Shown: one piece after another, positions 10,939 through 49,309 of the stretch
Layout of the letters: each line of letters starts with the position of its first letter
How positions within the stretch are numbered: the first letter of the stretch is position 1
From: Porites lobata
Lineage: Eukaryota; Cnidaria; Anthozoa; Scleractinia; Poritidae
Length of the DNA: 64,000 nucleotides
NCBI GenBank assembly: GCA_942486035.1
Contig: CALNXK010000002.1
Coordinates: forward strand, 7,017,501 to 7,081,500
Direction: 5' to 3'
Position numbers and translations under genes: made by a program
The notes under the pieces: generated by a model
Database searches by the model: none
What the model saw: the letters and a program-made list of their open reading frames with translations, nothing else
Told to the model about the DNA's origin: nothing

Positions 10939-11460
10939 TTGATTAGAAGGGAAACTCGAAGGTCTCTTCGGAGTTTCTTGAGAAAATTAGAACGGGTTAT
11001 AAATGCCTTAGTGTTTAGCAAGTTATACCACTGTTCTCCGGTGTGGTCTAATACTTCAAAGAAAAATATCTCGAAGCTGCAGAAAGTTCAGAATTTTGCT
11101 TGTAGAATTATCACTGGAAAGCGGAGATTTGATCATATAACACCGGCATTAAGAGAGCTAAGGTGGCTCCCCGTGACCAGTTTTCTGAAATATACACTTG
11201 GAGTTTTAGCATTTAAATGTGTAAAGGGGTTAGCCCCTAGCTACCTTTGTCATAGATTTAAGACACGTGATTGCGTTCATGACCGTAATACTAGATATAA
11301 GAATAACTTGAATATCCCAGCTTATAAGTCAGCTTCTGGGCAACACACATTTTTATACCGTACGACGAGTTTCTGGAATTCTCTTCCATGTGAAATAAGA
11401 GGATGTGATAATTTGCCAATCTTCAAGAGACATTTAAAGGAATTTCTCAATAGTTTTTAA
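10939..11460 (+). pseudogene. 5'-truncated LINE, C-terminal part of ORF2
   Basis: A 173-residue open frame resembles the C-terminal region downstream of reverse transcriptase in CR1/Jockey-clade LINEs: KLQKVQNFACRIITG, then ALRELRWLPV, then SFWNSLPCEIR. It lacks the RT core and endonuclease. The 3' UTR continues to about 11,575 and ends in an A-rich tail. Dead copy. Confidence 0.8.
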
Positions 11461-11924
11461 TTAGTGATGTGATATATTTTAACATCTATTAGAATTTTAG
11501 ATTTTTAATTTTAATGTATTTAGTATTGATTGTAATTAGTTTTTAAAACCCATTTAGTGGAAAACTAATAAACACATTACAAAACGTGGCTCATCGAATA
11601 TCGAATAGTTACGAAATATCAGGACTTTTTATCAATGTGGTAGATGGTTGCACCATCATAATTCACGAAGTTTTCACGTACGATTCTACTCAATGAAACA
11701 GTCTTTAACTCTGACGATTTAAGTCTTCATGTTTTAAGCTATTGCTTCTTAAAAGGCAAGAGCCTTTACTTAAAGCATTGGTGACAAAACAAAACAGGTC
11801 TTCATACGTTCAAGTTTCTACTATTACTGTGAAAAGCCAATCTGCATGAGACGTACAGTCACACAGCTGGCACGCGAATGTGCAGGACTTTGCCCCCTTT
11901 CGTGGTTCGTACGTGAGGGAAATA

Positions 11925-12068
11925 GAGGATATTACATGGCCGCGCGGAGATACGAAATTTCTCTTCGAGTGTTGAAAAATATTTCATGAGTGAGCGCAGC
12001 GAACGAGTGAAATATTTTTTCAACACGAGAAGAGAAATTTCCTATCTCCAAGCGGCCATGTAATATCC
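11925..12068. mobile_element. palindromic MITE (ATATTACATGGCCG ends)
   Basis: Arms GGATATTACATGGCCGC...GAAATTTCTCTTC and the complement. The loop is GTGAGCGCAGCGAACGAG. Hairpin over nearly its whole length. Confidence 0.75.
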
Positions 12069-12071
12069 TAT

Positions 12072-12239
12072 TTATTATATAAACACCAATGAAATACCAA
12101 ACCATTTCACTTTAATAATTTTTGGTGTGAAAGGCGCGATTTATTATGTAGCCATAGCAAAGGTGATATTTTCACATGTGAAGATATCAAGTTTTCGCGC
12201 GAAAGCTCATCTGGCATTTCATTGGTGTTTATATAATAA
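12072..12239. mobile_element. palindromic MITE (TTATTATATAAACACC ends)
   Basis: The ends TTATTATATAAACACCAATG and the complement CATTGGTGTTTATATAATAA directly abut the preceding MITE. Confidence 0.7.
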
Positions 12240-12629
12240 TTCGAGTTATCACACAGTAAATCTAGTAAACAGGATTATAAAAATAACTCACGCACACAAT
12301 TTGCACATAAAGATGTTGGACTTTGCCCTTTTTACAATTTATACGTAAAAGAACGCAGATTGTTTACGAGATTACTTTGCTCAAAAAAATTTTTAAAACA
12401 AGTCATTGTTATATAGCCGGACAGCGCGGGCTCTCATTGGTTACTTTGAGGTAATATGTCATCTAACAATAAAACTGTTTCGCGCCACAATCTCAGAGCG
12501 GGCTTCATTGCAAATCTACGACGTCAGAGGGTAACAGTGCACTGCCACCGGCGAATGTTGACCGACGGGAAACATTAAGATTTTCGGGAAACAAAATAAA
12601 CTGTTTCTCTCTGGTCCAGTCATCAAGTG

Positions 12630-12635
12630 TTTATT
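12630..12635 (-). terminator. INTS4: INTS4 polyadenylation signal
   Basis: AATAAA on the minus strand, 71 nt downstream of the INTS4 stop codon. Confidence 0.6.
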
Positions 12636-12706
12636 ATGGGAGATGTCAGGAGTCGACTAGGGTCCTGGAGATGTGCAAATAGAGAATAACTATGCACTGA
12701 ATAATA

Positions 12707-40280
<27,574 letters not shown>

Positions 40281-40299
40281 GATTTTTGATTAGTACCCG

Positions 40300-40853
40300 C
40301 AATCTCTTCAAAAAGAAAAAGAAAATTTTGAAACAGAGCTAGCCGCCATGATGGATTTTCTATCGACCTCGGTTTGATGTTACCGCGGAAGGTTGGGAAC
40401 TAGGCCATAATTTTTTCCCAGGACTTTGCTGTAAATACAAGATTCTGCATGTCAAATCTTGAAATTTCAAGATTCTGCGTGCCAAATCTTGAAATTTCAA
40501 AATTTGGTAACTTACCGGAAATTAAGTCACCGTGATAACTCATGGTAAATAACTCACCATATTAGGGGACCCGTAATTTACAAGTGTAGCCAGTGTTTTA
40601 GAAGATGAAAAAAAGCAACTCTGCAAATTACGCTTAAACAAGTCTTATTAAATTGACCTCGGGTTCTAATTTTGTTTCGCTTCTTAAATGAATTTCTGAC
40701 GGGAAAGGCGACCACGTAAGAGAGAATGTATGGAAACTGCTGAACTTGGGTCTGATTTCATTTAACGTGATGGTGACCCTTTACAATTTACTTGGTTTTG
40801 CTGGTTTGACTTGTACTTGTACATTGCCACATGATGTGTAACGGTAGAAAGAC
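40300..40853. promoter_or_regulatory. INTS4: INTS4 5' flank
   Basis: Sequence upstream of the INTS4 start. No TATA box is evident, and the CGCCATGATGG stretch near 40,345 suggests a TATA-less housekeeping promoter. A 30-bp direct repeat (CAAGATTCTGCATGTCAAATC) is present in two copies at 40,439-40,495. Confidence 0.35.
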
Positions 40854-41032
40854 CAGGGCCGTAGCCAGGAAGAAACTACAACCGAGGCGAACACACGGTC
40901 CGTTGTACGAAATCAGCCGTATGAAATCTTCTAATATTGTCAGTGTGATAAAAAAAAATAAAAATCGACAGTATTTGATAAAATTTTACCGAGGCGAGTG
41001 CCTCGGTTCGCCTCATACTGGCTACGGCGGTG
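40854..41032. mobile_element. hAT-type MITE with 5-bp target duplication
   Basis: The ends CAGGGCCGTAGCCAGG and complement CTGGCTACGGCGGTG. AAGAC is duplicated (40,849-40,853, 41,033-41,037). The AACCGAGGC motif recurs inverted. Confidence 0.8.
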
Positions 41033-42352
41033 AAGACACTTTAATTTATTTGAGTGTCAATGTATTCAGCCCAAAAGTACTCATTGAGGACACTACTTTT
41101 ACGTCTCCAACTGGCTAAATTAGCCAATTGCTAAAAGAGCTAAAAGGAAAAATGAAAAGAGGAAAAAGTCAAATACGGGTCACTAATAAACCTCGGAAAG
41201 GTGCTTTCATTGCTGCATAGGCATTATTAGGGCTTAACAACAAATGCAAAGAAAACTCAAATGCTCAAATGTTTGTATGTAACTTCACTAAACAATACTG
41301 GTCAGGATTTCCAAGTTAAACATTCGATTGATGAGAAATGGGCAGGATCGAGCCAATTACTTGAAAACAACTATGATATAAAGAAAACTTGTAAAAGTAA
41401 CTAGTCGAAGGAAAAAGAAAAAATGTTAACTATTCCGCCGGCGATCAGAGCAGTAACCCAGCAACTCTCAGCTTCCGCTATGATCAGATTTACGAAAAGC
41501 CGTTACTACTAGCATAGATCCTTTCATGGAGTGATACGTACAAAAAGTAATTTTATTAAAATATCTTATTGGCATGATGTCACTTAAGACATGGAATACG
41601 CCGGGGGTTCCGAGTTCGATTCCCACTTGTAACATCAATAATGGGCGGGTGAAGTTACGGATTGAGGTTTTCGTGAAAAGATTAGTGCCTCTTTCATAAT
41701 GGCGGCCTATTGATATTTAGTAAAATCCCGCAACTAGTGGTCTATCATCAATGCCGCGTTCTGATTGGTTGAGCGACTACTAGGCTATATGTTATAGCCC
41801 AGACATAACTAATCGATGATCAATGACATCAATTGGTAATCAATGAGTAATCGATGAGTTATCAGTTGATTAGTCATTGATTATTGGCGATGATCAATGA
41901 GTAATCGATGAGTACTCGAAGCCCAAAAATTTTGTGGCCTATCGATTACTCATTGATGTAATTGATTACTCATCGATGACCCACCGATTACTCATTGACT
42001 ATTATACTCCATTATACTGCGCACGAAAGACACTTTTCTTGCTTTCTTGTACCATTTTTTTCGTTTGTGATTCTTTGATCTGTGTCTGACGTATTTTCCT
42101 TGTATATGAAGATCCTGTTGACGATGTCGAGACGCAAAGTGCTAATCACAAATACAGATGATTCTCAATTGTGCAATATTTCACTTTACCCAATTCAACT
42201 CTTTATTTAATAACAAAACAAATGAACAGTAACCAACCAGTCTGAAAATGAAACTAACAAGTACGTTGACAAGAATCGACTACGTGGTTATCGATTTTTT
42301 TTGTGAGTGTTTGTCACCAAAGTAAACCTGCTTCGGCTTAGGGAAACATCCG

Positions 42353-42502
42353 TCACTGATAAGCAGTTACATAACCAGCTTGAGTATTGAATATTTGTAC
42401 AAGTTCCGATTTTTTGGCCTTTGAGCTAAACGCGATTCCTTTATCTTTTAAGAGTTGTTTTAGAACCGCTATTGTCATGTTTTCGGCAGGTCCCTGTTTC
42501 AT
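42353..42502 (-). CDS. SAP-motif peptide ORF inside the TIR element
   Basis: 49 residues starting MKQGPAENM. IAVLKQLLKDKGIAFSSKAK and KSELVQIF form a recognisable SAP-type helix-loop-helix (DNA-binding; residues about 10-38). The frame is open upstream with the basic stretch KPTRKKR. It could be the last exon of a transposon-encoded protein; the rest of the gene is not seen. Confidence 0.45.
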   Translation of the reverse strand: MKQGPAENMTIAVLKQLLKDKGIAFSSKAKKSELVQIFNTQAGYVTAYQ

Positions 42503-42568
42503 TCTTTTCTTTCTCGTGGGCTTCCTTCAATTTCTTTTGTTGTATCTCCAGTCTTTTCGCATTTGCAG

Positions 42569-42708
42569 AAAATGGCCCTTGAGGCCTTGTACAAAGACAC
42601 GGAGTTATTGAAGAATTTGCAAAACTGAACAACTTTGACGGAGCAACCATCAAGGTATGGTTCAACAACAAACGGCAAAGAGATACTGGAGAACCTTCTG
42701 AACCTTAA
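42569..42708 (+). pseudogene. homeodomain-like helix-turn-helix exon remnant
   Basis: After a good acceptor (TTTTCGCATTTGCAG), reading QKMALEALYKDT then, after a 1-nt shift, GVIEEFAKLNNFDGATIKVW and FNNKRQR, ending at a TAA. The third helix IKVWFNNKRQR matches a homeodomain recognition helix (WF-N-R/K). The helix 1-2 spacing is about five residues short. Frameshifted and divergent to the SAP ORF. Confidence 0.45.
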
Positions 42709-43066
42709 TTTCCATGTACTGCTTAAGCTGAAAAGAATAAACCGGGAAACATCTGTTTACATTTAAGTTTTTTAATTTTGTTTTTCTTCACCAAATACGT
42801 TTGCAGCCACGAGATGATATCGATGAGTAATGGATGAAATCAATGCAAAACAATGCAATCAATGACTAAACAATGCAATCAATGACTAATCGATGCAATA
42901 AATGAGTAATCGATGACCAAAAATTATGTGGCCTATCGATTAGTCATCGATTACTCATTGATCATCGGCAATAATCAATGACTAATCAACTGATTACCTA
43001 TCGATTACCTATTGATTACTCATTGAAGTCATTGATGTCATTGATGTCATCGATTAGTTATGTCTG

Positions 43067-44867
43067 GTATAGCCCACTAATAGCGAAAAGCGCCGGCTTT
43101 GAAAACCAAAACAATGGCGGCTGAATCGTGTTTTGCTAGCTAAAGTTGTTTTGTCTCGATATTTTTGACGAACGAGTTGGATTTTACCAAAACAATTATT
43201 CCTCTCGCCCTCATGGCGTCTGACTCAATAGCCTATTCGGCCTTCGGCCTCATGGGCTCGAGGAATGATTGTTAAATATTCTTTTATTTGTTTCATAATT
43301 AACCTTTCTGACCTCGTTTGAAAGTAAGAATTATTTTGTATTTTTCAAATGTTAACCAGGTCAGAAAGGCTAATTATCATACCTATAAATTAAACAATAT
43401 ATTGATAGGCCGCCATTCTGAAGGAGGTCTTAGTCCACTGAAGTTGAAAATGGTGTTCGTGGTAAAGGTAAAAGTTTATTTTGCGTCGATAACTCATAAC
43501 AGTGCCTGTCAAACCTGAGGTCGGCCTGGAGGTCGGCGGCGCGCTCATTTTCTAAACAGTGTCATGATTGAGTTTCCGGCCATTATTGGGGGTATATGAC
43601 ATGGCGCTTTAAAAAAATGCAGGGGTCGAGCACGAAAGAGTTGTAAAACTTGCTGTTTTTTAAATTTATTGGAAAGAATCAAACAGGAAGTTATTAGGCA
43701 TCCTTTGTTCACAGCTACAACAGATAACTCTCGTCCCAAGAGAAATTGAAGACCAAATTCTTATACAAGAACTTTTCTCTTGATTTTAATAAACAATGCA
43801 AATTCTCCTCCCGGGGATCAATATCGTTCGTAGAAAAACGGTCTGAAAAATATGATGAACACTGTGGAAAGTACGTTGAGTAAGAAAAGAGGCAAAAACA
43901 CGACTAATCCTTGGTTTTCCGAGCTTTGTGAACGACAACGCTTCCAAATAAACAAGACAGACCTAAAAGCACTCGTTTGAATTTTCACTAATTTTTAACG
44001 CTTATTTTCAAATCGGCATATACGGAAAATTGCATGAGCTTAGCCTGCGTGGAAGGCTACGCAGGCTATACGAGCTTGGCATGACTGATCAACATGCCGC
44101 AACAGCGGACAGGTAATTTTTCGCGGCATTGCGTTGTGTAATTATAGTGAGGTGTTCAAAGTGATTTTCCTGTTTGTTTCAACTCAGTACCGAAAGTGAA
44201 GTGTGTAACACATGGCAGTTAGTCAGGGGAAATTATGCAAAAACTGCGCTTTATCTAATGGTAAAAATCATCTTTCTTTCTCTCTTTTCGAATAAAGCTG
44301 CGTCATTTCCTTTGCCGGTAATTAAACGGATGATCGGCAGTAAAAGAGTTTTCATCCACACCCTCCTCAAAGCCTTCTCTGGTATTTACTTCCTGTGATT
44401 TGCGAAAGAGAGCAATAAATTATTGTTTGCGTTAAGCCAGTTTTAATCACTGAAAAAAGTACTGGAGAAGTAAGGCTAAGAGCTGTCGACAAGCATTTTG
44501 CTATTTTTTGATGTCCAGCAATTAAAACAGGTTAAAGTGGTCCTAATCTGCAGAAGCTGTACATAGCCAAGTAATTTTTTTTAATGTTAATATTCAATAT
44601 ATGGTTGTCGTTCCTTTCTCTCTTACTTAACTTTTATTTTACTTTCTTTCATTTGTTATTATATTGATTGCTTTGGTACTGAAATCTTCATGTCTAAGAT
44701 AAAGTCAGTGAAGTTGTTGTTGTTGTTTACAAACTAAGATAATTGACCGTTCATGCATCGCAACCCCTCAAATCAATAAAAACGTATACGGATATTGATA
44801 CTTGCATGCGTGGGTTCACGCGACAGCTCCTTTTTGGGTGCAAAAGACTCCGCCTCATACGCTACGT
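43067..44867. other. intergenic, 5' flank of the secreted-protein gene
   Basis: Includes a 30-bp hairpin TAGCCTGCGTGGAAGGCTAC at 44,042-44,070. Short ORFs (43,318-43,518, 44,174-44,398) lack support. Confidence 0.35.
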
Positions 44868-44874
44868 TATAAAG
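44868..44874 (+). promoter_or_regulatory. TATA box
   Basis: TATAAAG lies 46 bp upstream of the ATG at 44,914, which places transcription start near 44,898. An unusually clear core promoter compared with the other genes here. Confidence 0.7.
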
Positions 44875-44913
44875 CTCTGCCAATCGACTTAGCAGTTCAT
44901 AAAATCCTGAGCC

Positions 44914-45810
44914 ATGGCGAACTCACTTTGCCCTGTTTTGATGATAGCATTGCTCGTCTTTAGCTTCCGTGGGGCTCATTCTAACTGTGAATTTCAAGAA
45001 TTCACGTCCGATAAATGTAGAAGCGCAGACCACATCATCGTTGAAGATCAGAGGGTGGAGAAGCAAAAAGAGAGTCAAACAGAGGCACAAACCAGCAAAA
45101 GAATCCAACTCCCTGACTTACAAACAAGTGTGCGATGGTTTTGTGGCGGCACAGCGGAGCGTGCAGCGTGGAGTAAACCAGCCAACCAGCTACGCGTGTT
45201 TTACCGAAGCGACGGTACAATTCAATGGAGTGTTTACAAGTGCACTGACCTCTCAGGTCCTAAGAAAGCTGGGGAGAACTGTGCTGTGCCGGAAACCACT
45301 GAATTCTGCCCCAAATTCGACGGAGCCAACTCTAGCGCCTGTGTGTTTGAGCTGAAGAAGTCGACGTCCCAGGTGAACTCGAAAACTACTACAGTATCAA
45401 TTGAAGGCAAACTAAGGGGGGAGGTAGAGAAGCAAGCTGGTCCCTTGACCGCTAAGGGGTCAGCAGAGGTAACAGGCGGATTTTCTCAGTCATACACCAA
45501 GGCTAAAGTAGTCAGCTATGAAACCCGACGTTTCCTTGTCATTCCTCCAGGCTTCTCCTTCTGCGCTTTTACTAACAATACCAGTGTTTCTGATGTCCAT
45601 TCCGCCACCGGCTTTCGTTGGAAGTGTTCCTTTCCTGAGTACATTCAATCACAAGAACAGTTCCACAATGGGCGCTGCACAAGTCTGGAAATCTGTGACG
45701 TCGGTGTGTGTGGACGGACCCAGGACGTTGGCAGCGGAGTCGATCCAGTACGAGTAGGGTTGGCTTTATTGATGGCCATGGCGTGTTTGACCGTAGTGTT
45801 TCCAGAATGA
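44914..45810 (+). CDS. secreted, probably GPI-anchored cysteine-rich protein, unknown family (298 aa)
   Basis: Intronless. Start in good Kozak context (GAGCCATGG). Residues 1-23 are a signal peptide. Thirteen further cysteines follow (25, 35, 77, 110, 123, 132, 143, 217, 238, 255, 261, 266, 291); all but the last are in the ectodomain. Residues about 152-200 alternate polar and small or aliphatic residues (TTTVSIEGKLRGEVEKQAG, then AEVTGGFSQSY). They precede VSYETRRFLVIPPGFSFCAF, a beta-rich layout with a possible amphipathic hairpin. The C-terminus has a small-residue site (VGSGVD, 272-277) and a hydrophobic tail (281-296) without charged end, as in GPI-anchor signals. I do not recognise the family. 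An aerolysin-like fold or a skeletal-matrix role is only speculation. A possible ATTAAA signal lies at 46,112. Confidence 0.85.
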   Translation: MANSLCPVLMIALLVFSFRGAHSNCEFQEFTSDKCRSADHIIVEDQRVEKQKESQTEAQTSKRIQLPDLQTSVRWFCGGTAERAAWSKPANQLRVFYRSDGTIQWSVYKCTDLSGPKKAGENCAVPETTEFCPKFDGANSSACVFELKKSTSQVNSKTTTVSIEGKLRGEVEKQAGPLTAKGSAEVTGGFSQSYTKAKVVSYETRRFLVIPPGFSFCAFTNNTSVSDVHSATGFRWKCSFPEYIQSQEQFHNGRCTSLEICDVGVCGRTQDVGSGVDPVRVGLALLMAMACLTVVFPE

Positions 45811-46877
45811 ACTTTCAACGGTGAACTTTGCGACAATCCAGTGTTTTGTTGAGCCTATCTCCAAACCGAAAATATCACATTGAATGTTTTATCGGGTGTC
45901 ACCTTAAAGGCTTATTTAGCTCTTTTTTACGAGTTATATCTTAATTCGCTTTAACTCACTTTAATTTTCTGTTAAAAAACACGATATGAATTCAAGTTTG
46001 TGCGCAGTAGATATTGTCTATATTGGCTTACAATTCTAAGTGAGTGTTGACAACTTGTGGCATGTTTGGACAGTTCTTGAATGTGTGTGTAGTCGCCCAG
46101 ATATATAGGTTATTAAAGGAGCTTTGCAACTTTTTTTTATGCAACAAGGGAGTCATCTTCTTTGGCAGGCTGCTTTAAAGGAGCACTATCAAAGGAATTC
46201 TTTTTTTCAAATTGTTCCAATTGAGCGAACATTTTTCTCTAGTGGCAAGCGGCAAGTGCAACACCAACAGTGAATTAAAATGAAGGTAAACAAAAAAGAT
46301 CATCAATTTCGCCGAGATACCTTTTCTTTGGACTTTTAACTGCAGGCGAAAGAAGCCTTGACGAAACATGTTTTGCAAAATATAAAAATGCGAATTTCCT
46401 TTCGTTTATTACTCACCTTTCGGTTAATACATTGTATATGATTCTACACTTAAATTGAATAAATGGGTTAAATGTTTTCTTATAATATCCCGCTTAAAAC
46501 AAATGATCATAAACATCAAGGAAATGATAAAGGAAGATTCGACAAACAGAGGCTTCGAGAGACTGGGATTTTACTTCATAGTGCGATAATCGTGAGGCTT
46601 GCTCATGTACGGATAGTATCTCTTGCATGAAAGTTTAAAGTGCAACGGTCGAGAGGCGACAACACCGGAAAATTTTAAAACTTCCTGTTTTTCTTAGCGT
46701 GCAATTCAAGCAATGTAATGACTCATTTTACTTGCCCGCACTTAGCTCTAAGTGTTTCCTGTTGGTATTAGCTACTTTACCGGTGCTCTAAGGACACGAC
46801 GCTTAGAATTGATCGCCCACACATCTCGACCTCCTATTATATGTTTTTATTTCTCCATGTACCTGATGATAATACAC

Positions 46878-47272
46878 AGGGGCACCCAACGAGAATATAG
46901 TTCAAAACTACTTATACATAGCATTGTTAAACGTATTTTAGTATTTAAACGGTAGATATAGGCATATTTTTATCCCCTAAAAATTTTTCATCTGTTCGGA
47001 TTTCCTAGCTGAAAGTCTGGTGATCCGAAAATTATAGGGATCAAAACTTACCTTTAAGAAAATTCCAGCCAGAAAGAAGGCTCCCGAAAATTCTAGGTGA
47101 CCTTTTTAGGGTAAAAATCCGTTAAAAATAGGCAATTAGACCATTTTTTAGTTGTTCGAAAATCCTAGGAGCGGCAGGCAAGCAAGAAATTTTACAACAA
47201 ATGTTCCGAAAATTCTAGATCTCAAATCGTCTTCCGAACAGATATTTTCCGAAAAATGTCGTTGGCTGCCCC
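46878..47272. repeat. dispersed repeat, copy 2 (with both ends)
   Basis: Left end GGGGCACCCAACGAGAATAT and complementary right end CGTTGGCTGCCCC. The 300-bp right part is collinear with 6240-6541. Likely a non-autonomous TIR element. Confidence 0.7.
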
Positions 47273-47399
47273 GGAATACAGGGACGCGAGTCGATTTGTT
47301 CTTACTCACTTGGATATATATGTTGAAGTTCATTTTTATCAGTGGTTTAAATTTTATTTTCTTTTGTTTCAAACTGATTACCATATATAAAACCCTACG

Positions 47400-47590
47400 A
47401 GTAGAGGTTTCTCTCTTGCATGGCTTTTAGCGTTTACGAAGTCGTTCGCGTCGCTTATCGGCCGCGCAGTCGGTTTGTTTGATAAGGGCTGGCCAGTATA
47501 AAACAAACCAACTATGCGACTGAAAAACGACGCGAACGACTTCGTAAACTTTAAAAGCCATGCAAGAGAGAAAACTCCGTGACTCGTAGG
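47400..47590. mobile_element. palindromic element
   Basis: Arms CTACGAGTAGAGGTTTCTCTC / GAGAGAAAACTCCGTGACTC and TTTACGAAGTCGTTCGCGTC / complement. Explains the overlapping minus-strand ORFs. Confidence 0.6.
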
Positions 47591-47881
47591 GTACATACAT
47601 TAGCATACCCAAAAACAAAAGAAACTAAAAGTTAAACCAAAGACAAAATTGAACAGCAGCATATACTCATAACCTATAAAAAGACAAAGGGCAAAGTACC
47701 CATAACCTAAAGGGCAAAAAAATGAAATCTAAAGAGGTCTATTGTAAAAAATAGCTCCCCCCAAAATACCTTGCACGACAGTTTAGCCTTTGTGTAACCT
47801 TAACCCCTCCCCCTCCCCCCCTCCTGACGGTGGGAAAAGAACAGGCAACCGTCAGTCATGCGTAAAAAGCGCTATACTTTT

Positions 47882-48046
47882 AAGGTGATGTTACACGTGA
47901 CAAATCGCAACAAGGATTTTGAACGCAACGCAGCGTCGCAATGTTGGAACAATTCTGCAACCATTCCAAACAATATCGCAACAATGATGAAACACTGTGT
48001 TTCGCTAAACATCGTTGTTGCGAATTGTCCCGAGTAACATTACCTT
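47882..48046. mobile_element. MITE (AAGGTGATGTTAC ends)
   Basis: Left AAGGTGATGTTACACGTGAC, right complement GTCCCGAGTAACATTACCTT. CGCAACAA motifs recur inside. Confidence 0.65.
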
Positions 48047-48209
48047 TATGATATCAGAAGTATGTTGTAAGTGTTCATACTTTGCAGTTGTTGAATGATA
48101 CAGTTTTAAGGGTGGCTTCAAAGGGCATGCGCAGTTGATCCAAGAGCCTCCCTATTCACTAACACGTTCCACTTCCACACTGAGTATCCATTTATTTCCT
48201 TTATTTATT

Positions 48210-48869
48210 CGAACATCCACATCCGCTTAAAAAAGGTGTCCACTTAATATTTTAACAATGTACGTAGTAAACTGAAGAAGTGCATGGTTCCAGAAGACCC
48301 TGATTATTTTGTGTTATCCTAATGATGGTCCATGGAAATGCAGTGAGAATGTGGTCCCACAATCGAGAATATTTTGTGGAAGAAAGCGAAATCTAACACC
48401 AGAAAGCTCAGAGAAAATTCTGAGCTCCATGTGGGAATCAAACCCATGACACTACAACTTATCATTTACATGCTCAGAGCTACTACAGACTCTAAGGTGA
48501 ACAGGGTTGAAATTTAATCAAAATAGGACTATAGCCACGGAGAACTGTTTTGATACACCACTACTCAATAAAAGATAATCTTATATAAAACCTGTTGAAG
48601 TATCAACTGTCCCAGTATTGGATAACCTTGCCACATAATCTACTCCAATTCCGGGTTTACCTCGGTGTAAGAACCTGTGAACTTTTTCTTTGTTTTGTAC
48701 CTTTTGTTTTTCTAGGTTTTATTGTGTTGACGTCGTTTTTTTCTTTGTTTTACGTCACCGGTGAGTTTAACAGGTTCTTACGCCGAGGATGAGCCCCGAA
48801 TTCATTCAGCTTCTTCTGTAGCTAACGTGTAGTGAGTTTGCACAAACAACATACGTGCCTGAAGATTTA
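48210..48869 (-). pseudogene. segmental duplicate of a COPS6 exon and intron
   Basis: Collinear and very similar to 59,953-60,462, covering intron sequence (TGCATGGTTCCAGAAGACCC) and the exon corresponding to 60,337-60,451. The exon copy is interrupted by a 147-bp MITE and carries a His-to-Tyr change in the VDHVAR segment. No other COPS6 exons are duplicated here, so it is a dead fragment about 11.6 kb from the source, same orientation. Confidence 0.85.
48652..48798. mobile_element. MITE that split the duplicated COPS6 exon
   Basis: The ends CGGGTTTACCTCGGTGTAAG and complement TTCTTACGCCGAGGATGAGC. AATTC lies on both sides (48,647-48,651, 48,799-48,803). The intact parent exon at 60,337-60,451 proves the insertion point. 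Confidence 0.8.
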
Positions 48870-48887
48870 GCCTGGTCCCAGGCTACT

Positions 48888-48950
48888 TTTGAGGGATTCC
48901 ATTTACAACTTAAAAATAAACACCTCTTTCTGAGGGATGCCATATAGTAA
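48888..48950. repeat. inverted copy of the GAGGGATNCCATTTACAA repeat, left of the BTB gene
   Basis: About 57 bp reverse-complementary to 51,022-51,085 (TTAAAAATAAACACCTCCTT and GAGGGATGCCAT shared). A shorter piece lies at 49,188-49,212. Together these copies bracket the BTB gene. Confidence 0.7.
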
Positions 48951-49309
48951 TTCTGATGTGCTTGCTCCCTTATACGATCTTATACTCTTAGTACTGTATC
49001 GAAATTTCCTTACAGAAGAGTTTAAAATAATTTCAATAACATTTCCCTTGCCGTTCGAAGTTCTTTATTCTTAAATTCTGTTAGATATTGCAAGTCCGAC
49101 GACCTAAGTTAATCCCCAGATGCGTCATTTTATCTCACGAGACGAAGATTGCCGAAGCAACTCTCGTTTCTAGTCCTCCTCGATCACCTCCTTTTCAGGG
49201 ATTCCATCTACAACCCCCCTGTCAGAACGCAAACCGCCTCTTGTCTTTGCGATTCCTGTGTTTCACCTGTGTAGACCTATTGCGAAGTGTTTTTGTCGAT
49301 TTGATTACC

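Larger units (their letters stand above)
41810..43066. mobile_element. 1.26-kb TIR element with SAP and homeodomain-like remnants
   Basis: The ends CAGACATAACTAATCGATGA and complement, with TATAGCC directly outside both (41,803-41,809, 43,068-43,074), so an 8-bp duplication with one mismatch is likely. Subterminal arrays of ATCGATGAGTAATCAATGA-like units occupy about 200 bp at each end. The middle carries the two coding remnants listed separately. Confidence 0.7.

Noticed and set aside
41590..41640. B-box-like GAGTTCGATTCCC, possible tRNA gene
   Set aside because: No A box at the right distance and no cloverleaf stems.
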